This document shows positions 1 through 7,757 of a stretch of 64,000 bases of DNA, piece after piece. Positions within the stretch are counted from its first letter, which is position 1. Every line of letters starts with the position of its first letter. The stretch is from Pikeienuella piscinae (GTDB lineage: Bacteria; Pseudomonadota; Alphaproteobacteria; Rhodobacterales; Rhodobacteraceae), in the NCBI RefSeq assembly GCF_011044155.1, contig NZ_CP049056.1, forward strand, positions 496,001-560,000, in the 5' to 3' direction. The notes beneath the pieces are model-generated. The model ran no database searches. It had not been told where the DNA came from and was given only the letters and a program-made list of their open reading frames with translations. The position numbers were made by a program, and so were the translations under genes.

Positions 1-1071
1 CATTGTCGTGAACGCAATTCCCTGATCCCGCGCGGCTTTCTCGAAGGTGGCGACGAGGCCCGGATCGGAAAGGCAAGGCGGGTGGTCGAGGGATTGCTCG
101 ATAACGATTTCGAGTCCGCGGCGTGCGGCCACTTCGCGCATTAGCGCATCGTGGCGGGCATAGAGAATGTCGCGCTGCGCCGGATCCGGATGCCGGGCGT
201 CAACCGAGAACTGCACGGTATGCGGCACGATCGCCGGGAAGTTCGGTTCGGCGATGACGCGACCGACCGTCGTCACGGCGGGCCGACCCATCCTGTGGGC
301 GGTGTTGACGACGCCGGCGGCGATTTCGGCGAAGCCGGCCATCGGATCGCGGCGCATATCCATCGGGAAGGCGCCGGCATGATTCGCCTCGCCGGTGAGC
401 GTGACGCGGAGGTGCCGGATCCCCGTGATCGCGTCAACGACAGCCACCGGCAAGCCGGCTTGCTCGAGGATCGGACCCTGTTCGATGTGAAGTTCGATGA
501 AGTCGCTGATGTCGTCCCGTCTTGCTTCGGCGATCAGCGCCGGGTCGAGCCCGACTTCGCGCATCGCATCGGCTATGGTTTCGTCTTCGTACCCTTTTGT
601 CGCCACGGCGTCGCCAGGCGCGATGCGCCCGACGATGGCGCGGGAGCCCCAGAACTGGGCGGTCGGGAAGCGGCTGCCTTCCTCTTCGCAGAGCGCAACG
701 GCCTCAAGAGTCCGTCGCGGCGGACCGAATTGGGCGGAAAGGGCGCGGATCGCGATCAGACCCGCGAGCGCTCCGAGTGCGCCGTCGTAGCGTCCGCCGG
801 GCCGTTGGCTGTCGATATGGGAGCCGGATACGATGGAGGGGCCCGGCTCGGCGCCGCGAAGGCGGCCCCAGACATTTCCGACCGCATCCTTGTGGACTTC
901 GAGACCCGCCTCCGCGCACCAGTCCGCATATTGTTTCGCGGCCGCGACCCATTCCGGTGAATAGACCGTGCGCCATACGCCCGTTGCACCCCATGCCCCG
1001 AAGCGCGCGAACTCCATTACGACGCGCTCAACGAACACAGGATCAATTTCCACGGATGTAGCGGATCGCAT
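1..1071 (-). CDS. M20 family Zn-dependent amidohydrolase (N-carbamoyl-L-amino acid hydrolase / allantoate amidohydrolase type), 3' end cut by window edge
   Basis: Cytoplasmic binuclear-zinc hydrolase that cleaves N-carbamoyl amino acids or allantoate-like ureido compounds. The translation begins MRSATSVEIDP and shows the family's metal motifs: GSHIDSQRPGGRYDGALG (metal His and Asp) and CEEEGSRF (tandem glutamates), followed by the dimerisation-lid region with HIEQGPILE and GEANHAGAFPMDMRRD. About 357 codons are visible; the family is usually 400-420, so the C-terminus lies beyond the left edge. The ATG at 1071 is the first good start. It is divergent from the hydantoin importer at 1400, so it probably supplies the L-specific carbamoylase matching the D-specific one at 6056. 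The exact substrate (carbamoyl-L-amino acid, allantoate or beta-ureidopropionate) cannot be read from the sequence. Confidence 0.85.
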   Translation of the reverse strand, partial: MRSATSVEIDPVFVERVVMEFARFGAWGATGVWRTVYSPEWVAAAKQYADWCAEAGLEVHKDAVGNVWGRLRGAEPGPSIVSGSHIDSQRPGGRYDGALGALAGLIAIRALSAQFGPPRRTLEAVALCEEEGSRFPTAQFWGSRAIVGRIAPGDAVATKGYEDETIADAMREVGLDPALIAEARRDDISDFIELHIEQGPILEQAGLPVAVVDAITGIRHLRVTLTGEANHAGAFPMDMRRDPMAGFAEIAAGVVNTAHRMGRPAVTTVGRVIAEPNFPAIVPHTVQFSVDARHPDPAQRDILYARHDALMREVAARRGLEIVIEQSLDHPPCLSDPGLVATFEKAARDQGIAFTTM

Positions 1072-1399
1072 GCTCTTTTCCCCACCAATTTGTTCTGGGC
1101 TCGCGCGAAGATTGTCGACAGTTTTGGAAGTCGTCAACCCGCGAAACTCAAGGCTGAAGAACACGATGCTTCGCGCGCTACCGTCCGCGATTGCAGTTGA
1201 GGTCGGCTTCGCCAGCGCCGTGGTTCGCCCCCACCAGAATCAATCAGGAAAGGTTATTGTATGCATTCGATGCTAATTGAATTGTGATTGACACGAATGC
1301 GACTCGGCGGTCAGGATCGTTGCAACTGAGACATTTCGTTGCCCGACGGGGCGACGAATATCGACTTTATTCATGCTGCAATGGGGAAGGGAGTAACAA
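1072..1399. promoter_or_regulatory. Divergent promoter region between the amidohydrolase and the hydantoin importer operon
   Basis: This 328-bp gap separates two divergent transcription units and holds no convincing gene. It contains the 11-mer TATTGTATGCA at 1255-1265, which recurs in inverted orientation just upstream of the ThDP enzyme gene (35409-35419) and resembles GntR/FCD-type operators. A TTGACA hexamer at 1288-1293 could be a -35 box for the plus-strand operon, but no good -10 follows. A strong ribosome site AAGGGAG lies at 1386-1392, just before the ATG at 1400. Operator and promoter assignments are inferred. Confidence 0.4.
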
Positions 1400-2605
1400 A
1401 TGGTAACGACCAGCCGCCGCGCTATGCTCAAGGGAACGGGCGCCATAGCGATCGCAGGGGCGCTCGGCGCGCCAGCCTTGGTGCGGGCTCAGGACAAAAC
1501 GCTCAGGATCGGCCACCTCGGGGTGATGAGCGGTCCGGAAGCTTCATGGGGACTCGTCAACAAGTACTCGGCGCTCGCAACCGCGGAAATGTACAACAAG
1601 CGCGGCGGCGTAGAGATCGACGGCGATCGCTATCGTGTCGAAATCGTTTCGGTCGACGACCGCAATGACCCGCGTCTTACAGTTTCGGGCGCGGAGCGGC
1701 TGATGGGCGAGGAAGGCTTGCGCTACGTCATCGGGCCGAACACGGACACCACCGCGACCTCGGTTCGGCCGATCGCCGAAAAGAACAACGCGATTTACAT
1801 CCCCTACGCCTTCGATAAGGCGCTCTATTCGCCGCCGGCGGAGAATGCGATCCTCGGCATGATCGCCTCCTATCAGACCGCGCGGGCCATGTACCGGATT
1901 TTCTATGACCAGCGAGATGTGCGCCGCGTCGCCTATATCGCCCGCAACGATTCAGACGGCCTCTATCAGCGGGACGAGGGCGTCAAGGTCGCCAAGAAGG
2001 TCGGGTTCGAAATTGTCGCGCAAGATATCTACGAGCCGACCATCACCGATTTCTTCCCGGTGGTCGCCAACATCGTTTCGCTTGAGCCCGACGTGATCAT
2101 CATGTCTGCGGTCGCGCCCGCGCACTGCCCGCAGATCATGCGAGCGGCGCGCGAGATGGGATATACAGGCCTCTTCAGCGCCGAGTCCGCTCAGGATATC
2201 AAGATCATCAACGAAATCGCGGGCGAATATGGCAACGGGCTCGTCTCCATCGGTGGCGCCTCGACCCCGGAAATCCGCAGCGAATACATGGATGAGTTTA
2301 TCGAGCATTACATCGGCGTGGCGGGCGAATGGAACGATGAGGCCGGCACCAAGGCTTATGCGCTCGAAATTATCCTCGCGACGCTTCAGAAGACGGGCGC
2401 TGCGGGTATCGACGACATTTCGCTCTACAAGGCGGCGATCCCGGAGTTTTCGATGAAGAATCCGTTCCTCAAGGAAGACGCCACGGTAACCTATGTCGGG
2501 ATGGACGACTTCGGGCAGTTGCGGCAGATCGGCGTTCCGATGGTGCTGACGGAAACCAAGGATGGTGAGTTCACCACCTTGGCGATCGCCGGCGTCGCTT
2601 CCTGA
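1400..2605 (+). CDS. Branched-chain amino acid-type ABC transporter substrate-binding protein (Tat-exported)
   Basis: Periplasmic type I binding protein of the LivJ/AmiC/UrtA superfamily, 401 residues. The N-terminus carries SRRAMLK at residues 5-11 followed by a hydrophobic stretch ending in APALVRAQ, a typical twin-arginine signal with cleavage near residue 31. The mature part opens with LRIGHLGVMSGPEASWG, the usual first strand and ligand loop. Four transporter genes follow directly, then hydantoin-degrading enzymes, so the ligand is likely a hydantoin, ureido acid or N-carbamoyl amino acid rather than leucine. A strong hairpin after the stop may raise its expression above that of the permeases. 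Confidence 0.9.
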   Translation: MVTTSRRAMLKGTGAIAIAGALGAPALVRAQDKTLRIGHLGVMSGPEASWGLVNKYSALATAEMYNKRGGVEIDGDRYRVEIVSVDDRNDPRLTVSGAERLMGEEGLRYVIGPNTDTTATSVRPIAEKNNAIYIPYAFDKALYSPPAENAILGMIASYQTARAMYRIFYDQRDVRRVAYIARNDSDGLYQRDEGVKVAKKVGFEIVAQDIYEPTITDFFPVVANIVSLEPDVIIMSAVAPAHCPQIMRAAREMGYTGLFSAESAQDIKIINEIAGEYGNGLVSIGGASTPEIRSEYMDEFIEHYIGVAGEWNDEAGTKAYALEIILATLQKTGAAGIDDISLYKAAIPEFSMKNPFLKEDATVTYVGMDDFGQLRQIGVPMVLTETKDGEFTTLAIAGVAS

Positions 2606-2614
2606 TGACAATCC

Positions 2615-2636
2615 GGGGCGGGCTATAGCCCGCCCC
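2615..2636 (+). terminator. Intercistronic perfect hairpin after the binding-protein gene
   Basis: A 22-bp perfect palindrome of two 11-base arms (GGGGCGGGCTA and its complement) starts 9 bases after the stop codon of the binding-protein gene and ends 24 bases before the permease start. It is followed by AATCTTTCCC, not a long T-run. In ABC operons such hairpins commonly stabilise the upstream mRNA or cause partial termination so that the binding protein is made in excess; that role is inferred. Confidence 0.55.
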
Positions 2637-2659
2637 AATCTTTCCCACCGGGGGTACGA

Positions 2660-3520
2660 ATGGATCAGGTCCTCGTCAATGGGGCTATCCTTGCCGCGAG
2701 TTACGCGCTCATCGCGCTCGGCATTACGATCATCTTCAGCATAATGAACGTGTTGAACTTCGCTCACGGGCAGATGTTCATGCTAGGCGGATTGACGGTC
2801 TACTGGGTGATGACGGAGCTCGAACTGCCCTTCGCGGTGGGCCTGATCGCCGCAACAGTGGCCGTTGGCGCAATCGGCATGTTTTTTGAAGTGTTCTTCT
2901 TTCGACGAGTCATACGTAGCGCGACACGTGAAGAAAACACGATGCTGCTTGCGGTCGGAACGGCGCTCTTGCTTGAGAATATCGCGCTTTCGCTCTTCGG
3001 CGAAAAGCACCGAGGGATTCCGCCCGTCATCTCGGGCGTCCACCGGCTCGGCGACGCGTTTATTCCGAGCAACCGGCTGCTGGTCTTTGTGGTCTCGATC
3101 GCGCTCATCGCGCTCGTTCTGATCGTGGTCAATTACACCAAGACCGGTCGCGCGATGCGCGCGCTTGCGCAGGACCGGACCGCCACATTGCTCATGGGCG
3201 TCGACGCTCACCGCATCTCCATGATCGGTTTCGGTTTGGGCGCCGCGCTGGCGGGTGTCGCGGGCGCCTTGTTGATCTCCGTTTCCGGGATCAACGCGGG
3301 CATCGGCAACGCGATTTCGACGAAGGCCTTCGTCATGATCATGATCGGCGGCGCGGGCGTCGTCTCCGGCGCATTGCTGGGCGCCGTCGCGCTCGGTTTC
3401 ATCGAAGCAATCGGCTACGCTTTCATCCCCGGGTCCGTGACGTATCTCCTGATCTTCACCGGCCTGATCCTCTTCCTGCTCATCCGCCCACAAGGGATCA
3501 TGGGCAAACCCTGGGGCTGA
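2660..3520 (+). CDS. ABC transporter permease, LivH family
   Basis: Inner-membrane permease of 286 residues with about eight hydrophobic segments. It has the LivH-type start (VLVNGAILAASYALIALGITIIFSIMN) and the cytoplasmic coupling-helix region around GRAMRALAQDRTATLLMGVD, which contacts the ATPase. It starts at ATG 2660 after GGGGGTA and is separated by only a few bases from the LivM-type partner. It should form the translocation heterodimer with the product of the next gene. Its substrate is inferred from the operon to be a hydantoin or carbamoyl amino acid. Confidence 0.9.
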   Translation: MDQVLVNGAILAASYALIALGITIIFSIMNVLNFAHGQMFMLGGLTVYWVMTELELPFAVGLIAATVAVGAIGMFFEVFFFRRVIRSATREENTMLLAVGTALLLENIALSLFGEKHRGIPPVISGVHRLGDAFIPSNRLLVFVVSIALIALVLIVVNYTKTGRAMRALAQDRTATLLMGVDAHRISMIGFGLGAALAGVAGALLISVSGINAGIGNAISTKAFVMIMIGGAGVVSGALLGAVALGFIEAIGYAFIPGSVTYLLIFTGLILFLLIRPQGIMGKPWG

Positions 3521-3550
3521 CTGCGCGCTATGACACTGGAGAACCGCTCG

Positions 3551-4537
3551 ATGGCCGCAGCCAACGACGCCGTTGTGAACACGCTGGGCAACGCCAACAG
3601 GGCGGGGATCGCCAGATTTCTCGTCGTTTTCTTGCCGTTGGCCTTCATTCTTATCATTGCGGTGCCGTTCCTGTTCGCTGATCGGCCCTATTGGCTCAAC
3701 GTGTTCACGACCGCCTCGGTGCTGTCCTTCGCCAGCCTTGGGGTGTGGGTGACCTTTTCGATAGGCCGGGTGAATATCGCCCAGGGCGCCTTCGCCTTGA
3801 TCGGCGGCTATGTCGTTGGAATGCTGACCACGGTCGTCGGGCTTTCGTTCTGGGTCAGCCTGCCGCTCGCGGGCGCCACCGCGGCGTTGGTCGGTTTCCT
3901 GATCGGCTGGCCGCTGCTGCGGCTGAAGGGCATCTATTTCGCCATGGTGACGCTCAGCCTCACCGAGGCGGTGCGTCTGGCGTTTCTGAATTCCGCCTCG
4001 ATCGGCGGGCCGCCCAGCATCACCAGCATTCCCAACCCTCCGGGTATAGGGTCGCCGATCGCGTTCTACCTGTTCGCCGCTGGTCTTCTTCTGGTCGGGT
4101 ACGCCGCTGTCTGGCGGCTTCAGGCGAGCCGGCTCGGCGGGGTCTTCCGATCCATGCGCCAGAATGAAGAACTGGCCGCGTCGATCGGAATAGATATCGC
4201 GCGCTATCGTGTGATCGCCTTCACGATCTGCTGTTTCCTGGGGGGAATCGCCGGCGGCGTGTTTGCGAGCTTGCAGCAGAATGTCTTTCCGCAGAGCTAT
4301 ACGGCCGCCGACTCGATCTCGTTCATGCTCTATTGTTTCCTTGGTGGGCTTGAATTTGTGCTCGGTCCGATTGTCGGCACCTTCACGCTTGTCATCGCTT
4401 TCGAACTCCTGCGAGCGATCCAGGAATACCAGGCGCTGCTTTACGGTGTGCTGATGATCATCGTCATTCTCTTTCTGCCGAACGGCATTCTAAGTCTCGC
4501 GGCGATGGTCGGTAAGGTCTTCGGAGGTCGCAAGTGA
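3551..4537 (+). CDS. ABC transporter permease, LivM family
   Basis: Second inner-membrane permease, about 328 residues, with eight to ten hydrophobic segments and the LivM signature region FRSMRQNEELAASIGIDIARYR near residue 210, the EAA-like coupling loop. ATG 3551 is preceded by GGAG at 3538-3541 and is preferred; an upstream in-frame ATG at 3530 lacks a good ribosome site but would add seven residues. The stop overlaps the GTG start of the ATPase gene by four bases, indicating translational coupling. It pairs with the LivH-type protein. Confidence 0.88.
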   Translation: MAAANDAVVNTLGNANRAGIARFLVVFLPLAFILIIAVPFLFADRPYWLNVFTTASVLSFASLGVWVTFSIGRVNIAQGAFALIGGYVVGMLTTVVGLSFWVSLPLAGATAALVGFLIGWPLLRLKGIYFAMVTLSLTEAVRLAFLNSASIGGPPSITSIPNPPGIGSPIAFYLFAAGLLLVGYAAVWRLQASRLGGVFRSMRQNEELAASIGIDIARYRVIAFTICCFLGGIAGGVFASLQQNVFPQSYTAADSISFMLYCFLGGLEFVLGPIVGTFTLVIAFELLRAIQEYQALLYGVLMIIVILFLPNGILSLAAMVGKVFGGRK

Positions 4538-5310
4538 GCCTCCTAACTGTCGAGGGACTGACCAAGAAGTTCGGCGGCCTCACTGCGGTCAACGACGTAA
4601 GCTTCGCCGTAGATGAAGGACGAATCTGTTCGGTGATAGGCCCGAACGGGGCCGGCAAGTCGACACTTTTCAAGCTGATCTCATCGTTCCTGAGTCCATC
4701 CGCGGGCCGGGTGATGTTCGACGGTAAGAAGGTGTCGGGGCTGAAACCGCATATCGTGGCCCGGATGGGCATAGTCCGGACGTTCCAGGAGACCACCGTT
4801 TTCAAGGAGATGACCGCGTTCGAGAACGTCGTCATCGCTCATCAGCTCGGACTGAACGCCGGCCCGTTCGGGATCTTCCTCGGAACGCGGACTGCTCATG
4901 AGGATGGGCTGCGGATCCGCGACAGCGCGGCCGAGATTCTTGACTATCTGGGGCTCGGCCGGGTGAAGGACGAATTGGCCGTCAATCTCCCTCACGGATA
5001 TCTTCGTGCGCTCGGTATCGCCATCGCGATGGCGGCGCGCCCCAGGCTCCTGCTGCTCGACGAACCCTTCGCAGGCATGAATCCGGAGGAGACCGACCGA
5101 GCCGTGGAGATGGTCGACGGCATTCGAAAGCGTGGGATCACGGTGCTGCTGGTCGAACACGACATGCGCGCGGTCATGCGGATATCCGACTGGATCGTTG
5201 TGCTCAATTTCGGGTCGAAGATCGCTGAGGGCGACCCGGAGTCAATTCGGGCGGACGATGCGGTGATCGCCGCCTATCTTGGTGAAGACGACGAGGAGCT
5301 GGGGCATTGA
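4534..5310 (+). CDS. ABC transporter ATP-binding protein, LivG family
   Basis: Cytoplasmic ATPase of 258 residues. Walker A is GPNGAGKS at 36-43 and Walker B is LLLLDEP; the H-loop lies in LLVEHDMRAVM. The stretch where LSYGQQRRLEIA-like signature sequence normally sits reads LPHGYLRALGIA, a clear departure from the ABC consensus that could affect ATP-sandwich closure. It starts at GTG 4534 overlapping the LivM stop, and its own stop overlaps the next gene. It would heterodimerise with the LivF-type ATPase, which has a canonical signature. Confidence 0.88.
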   Translation: MSLLTVEGLTKKFGGLTAVNDVSFAVDEGRICSVIGPNGAGKSTLFKLISSFLSPSAGRVMFDGKKVSGLKPHIVARMGIVRTFQETTVFKEMTAFENVVIAHQLGLNAGPFGIFLGTRTAHEDGLRIRDSAAEILDYLGLGRVKDELAVNLPHGYLRALGIAIAMAARPRLLLLDEPFAGMNPEETDRAVEMVDGIRKRGITVLLVEHDMRAVMRISDWIVVLNFGSKIAEGDPESIRADDAVIAAYLGEDDEELGH

Positions 5311-6026
5311 GCACTCGTTATTTTCAGGCGCAGAACATGACCGTGTCATATGACAAGGTGATGGCGATCCGGGACGTATCGATCAGCTTCGACGAGGGTC
5401 AGATCATCTCGCTGATCGGCGCGAACGGCGCGGGAAAATCGACCACGCTGCGCGCAATCACAGGTTTGAAGCGCCTGGGAAGCGGAGAGATCTGGTACGA
5501 GGGCGAGCGGATTGATCATCTGCCGCCCGGAAAGATCGTCGAGCGCGGCATCGCCATGGTCCCGGAGGGGCGCAGAGTCTTCCCCTTCATGAGCGTGCGC
5601 GACAATCTGCTGATGGGCGCCTACATCCGCACGGACAAGGCCGGGATCGCCTCGGATCTGGAGCAGACCCTCAACCGTTTCCCGCGCCTGCGGGAGAGGT
5701 TGCGCCAGCACGCGGGAACGTTGTCGGGTGGCGAGCAGGAAATGCTCGTGATCGGTCGCGCCTTGATGACACGGCCCAAGCTTCTGTTGCTCGACGAGCC
5801 GTCGCTCGGCCTCGCGCCTCTCATCGTCCGCGACATCGCGCGCCTGATCCTCGAAATCAACCGCGAAGACGGCGTGAGTATCATACTTGTCGAACAGAAT
5901 TCGCGGATGGCGCTCCGGGTCAGTCAGTACGGATACGTGCTCGAGACCGGGAGCATCGGCCTAGAGGGGCCTGCGAGCGACCTCATCGACAACGCCCATG
6001 TGCGGGCGCTCTATCTCGGCGGGTGA
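5307..6026 (+). CDS. ABC transporter ATP-binding protein, LivF family
   Basis: Second ATPase of the importer, 239 residues, with Walker A GANGAGKS, ABC signature LSGGEQ and Walker B LLLLDEP, then LVEQNSRMAL as H-loop-like region. The start is TTG 5307, overlapping the stop of the LivG-type gene by four bases; an in-frame ATG at 5337 is an alternative and would remove ten residues. It completes a five-component importer (1400-6026). Thirty bases separate it from the carbamoylase gene, so transporter and catabolic enzymes are probably co-transcribed. Confidence 0.9.
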   Translation: MSTRYFQAQNMTVSYDKVMAIRDVSISFDEGQIISLIGANGAGKSTTLRAITGLKRLGSGEIWYEGERIDHLPPGKIVERGIAMVPEGRRVFPFMSVRDNLLMGAYIRTDKAGIASDLEQTLNRFPRLRERLRQHAGTLSGGEQEMLVIGRALMTRPKLLLLDEPSLGLAPLIVRDIARLILEINREDGVSIILVEQNSRMALRVSQYGYVLETGSIGLEGPASDLIDNAHVRALYLGG

Positions 6027-6055
6027 CGGGCCCGCGTAACCGAAGGAAGTAAAGA

Positions 6056-6976
6056 ATGACTAGGAAGCTCAACCTCGCTGTGGCGCAACTCGGCCCGATC
6101 GCGCGCGCGGAAACCCGCGAGCAGGTCGTCAAGCGTTTGCTGGCGATGTTGGAGGAAGCCGCGGGGCGAGGGGCGACCTTCGTGGTTTTCCCGGAGCTTG
6201 CGCTGACCACCTTCTTCCCGCGATGGTTCTTCGAAGATCAGGCAGAAGTGGACGCCTGGTTCGAAACGGAGATGCCGAACGCGGCCACGCAACCTCTGTT
6301 CACGCGCGCGGCGGAATTGAAGGTCGGGTTTAACCTCGGTTACGCGGAACTCGTCGAAGAGGATGGCTCCGTTCGTCACTTCAACACTTCGATCGTCGTC
6401 GACAGGGCGGGTAATATCGTCGGCAAGTACCGCAAGGTCCACTTGCCGGGCCACGCGGAATATGAACCCTACCGGCCCTGGCAGCACCTCGAGAAGAGAT
6501 ATTTCGAGCCGGGCAATCTCGGTTTCCCCGTCTTCGATGTCGACGACGCGAAGGTCGGAATGTTCATCTGCAATGATCGTCGCTGGCCGGAAACCTGGCG
6601 CGTCATGGGCCTGAAGGGCGCGGAATTGATTTGCGGGGGCTACAATACGCCGACCCATAATCCCCCGGTGCCGCAGCATGACCATCTGAACTCCTTCCAT
6701 CACCTCCTCTCGATTCAGGCCGGCTCGTATCAGAACGGCGCCTGGGGCGCGGCGGCCGCAAAAGCCGGCATGGAGGAAGGCTCGATGCTGTTGGGGCACT
6801 CCTGCATCACCGCGCCTACTGGCGAGATCGTGGCGCTATCTTCAACGCTGGACGATGAGGTGATCACGGCGATGTGCGATCTCGACGCCTGTCAGCATAT
6901 CCGGAACGAGATCTTCAACTTCCGCCGGCACCGGCAGCCGCAACATTACGGCCTTATATCGGAACTCTATGATTGA
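6056..6976 (+). CDS. hyuC: N-carbamoyl-D-amino acid hydrolase (D-carbamoylase)
   Basis: Nitrilase-superfamily cytoplasmic enzyme of 306 residues that hydrolyses N-carbamoyl-D-amino acids to the D-amino acid, ammonia and carbon dioxide. The catalytic triad is in place at the exact positions known for the Agrobacterium enzyme: Glu47 (FPELAL), Lys127 (GKYRKVHLPG) and Cys172 (FICNDRRWPE). The whole sequence follows that enzyme closely, including GYNTPTHNPPVPQHDH and the FNFRRHRQPQHYGL tail, and the length matches. It is preceded by GAAGGAAG at the ribosome site. It lies between the importer and the hydantoin racemase, which fixes its role in D-hydantoin breakdown. Confidence 0.95.
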   Translation: MTRKLNLAVAQLGPIARAETREQVVKRLLAMLEEAAGRGATFVVFPELALTTFFPRWFFEDQAEVDAWFETEMPNAATQPLFTRAAELKVGFNLGYAELVEEDGSVRHFNTSIVVDRAGNIVGKYRKVHLPGHAEYEPYRPWQHLEKRYFEPGNLGFPVFDVDDAKVGMFICNDRRWPETWRVMGLKGAELICGGYNTPTHNPPVPQHDHLNSFHHLLSIQAGSYQNGAWGAAAAKAGMEEGSMLLGHSCITAPTGEIVALSSTLDDEVITAMCDLDACQHIRNEIFNFRRHRQPQHYGLISELYD

Positions 6977-7013
6977 GCCCGGCGCCACGCGGACAGATGA
7001 GAGAGCAAGATCC

Positions 7014-7748
7014 ATGAAGATAAAAGTAATCAATCCCAACACCACCTGGTCGATGACCGAGAAGATCGGTGAAGCAGCGCGCGCAGTCGCCAGCCCAGGC
7101 ACCGAGATCACAGCGGTCTCGCCGCAAATGGGCCCGGTGTCGATCGAAGGCTTCCATGACGAGGCCTTCGCTGCGATCGGCGTGGTCGACGAAGTGCGCA
7201 AGGGTGAAGCCGAAGGCTATGACGGCTATGTCGTCGCCTGTTTCGGCGACCCGGGCCTGGCCGCCGCTCGAGAAGTGGCGCGCGGTCCCGTAATCGGAAT
7301 CGCGGAGGCGGCGATGCACGCTGCGAGCATCATCGGAACCGGCTTTTCGATCATCTCGACGCTCGAAAGGTCGCGTCCGATGATGGAGCATCTGGTTCAC
7401 GCCTACGGAATGGAGCATTTCTGCCGCTCGATCCGGATGACCGATATGGCTGTTCTCGACCTTGAGGTAGAGGGGTCGAATGCGCAGAAGCTCGTAATCA
7501 ACGAGTGCCGCAAGGCGATTGAAGAAGATCACTCGGACAGCGTGCTGCTCGGTTGCGCAGGCATGTCGGATCTGATGGCTCAGGTCTCGCGTGAGATCGG
7601 AGCGCCCGCGATCGATGGAGTCTCGGCTGGCGTGAAGTTTGTCGAGGCGCTCGTTGGGCTCGGACTCGGAACCGCCAAACGGCAGGGGTACGCATCTCCG
7701 CTCCCCAAGGAATACACCGGCGCTTTCTCAGCATTCACGCCGACCTGA
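7014..7748 (+). CDS. hyuE: Aspartate/glutamate/hydantoin racemase family protein (hydantoin racemase)
   Basis: Cofactor-independent racemase of 244 residues. The two catalytic cysteines of the family are visible: Cys76 in VVACFGDPG and Cys181 in LLGCAGMSDL, and the N-terminus IKVINPNTT is characteristic. An upstream in-frame start at 6969 exists but overlaps the carbamoylase end; ATG 7014, preceded by GAGAGAGCAAG, fits the family start. It would interconvert D- and L-5-monosubstituted hydantoins so that both enantiomers feed the stereospecific hydrolases nearby. It is followed 9 bp later by the hydantoinase gene. Confidence 0.92.
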   Translation: MKIKVINPNTTWSMTEKIGEAARAVASPGTEITAVSPQMGPVSIEGFHDEAFAAIGVVDEVRKGEAEGYDGYVVACFGDPGLAAAREVARGPVIGIAEAAMHAASIIGTGFSIISTLERSRPMMEHLVHAYGMEHFCRSIRMTDMAVLDLEVEGSNAQKLVINECRKAIEEDHSDSVLLGCAGMSDLMAQVSREIGAPAIDGVSAGVKFVEALVGLGLGTAKRQGYASPLPKEYTGAFSAFTPT

Positions 7749-7757
7749 GGAGATATA

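Noticed and set aside
1952-2767. A 271-codon minus-strand frame opposite the binding-protein gene
   Set aside because: Shadow of the binding protein, which has a complete Tat signal and family fold; the minus frame is charged and featureless.
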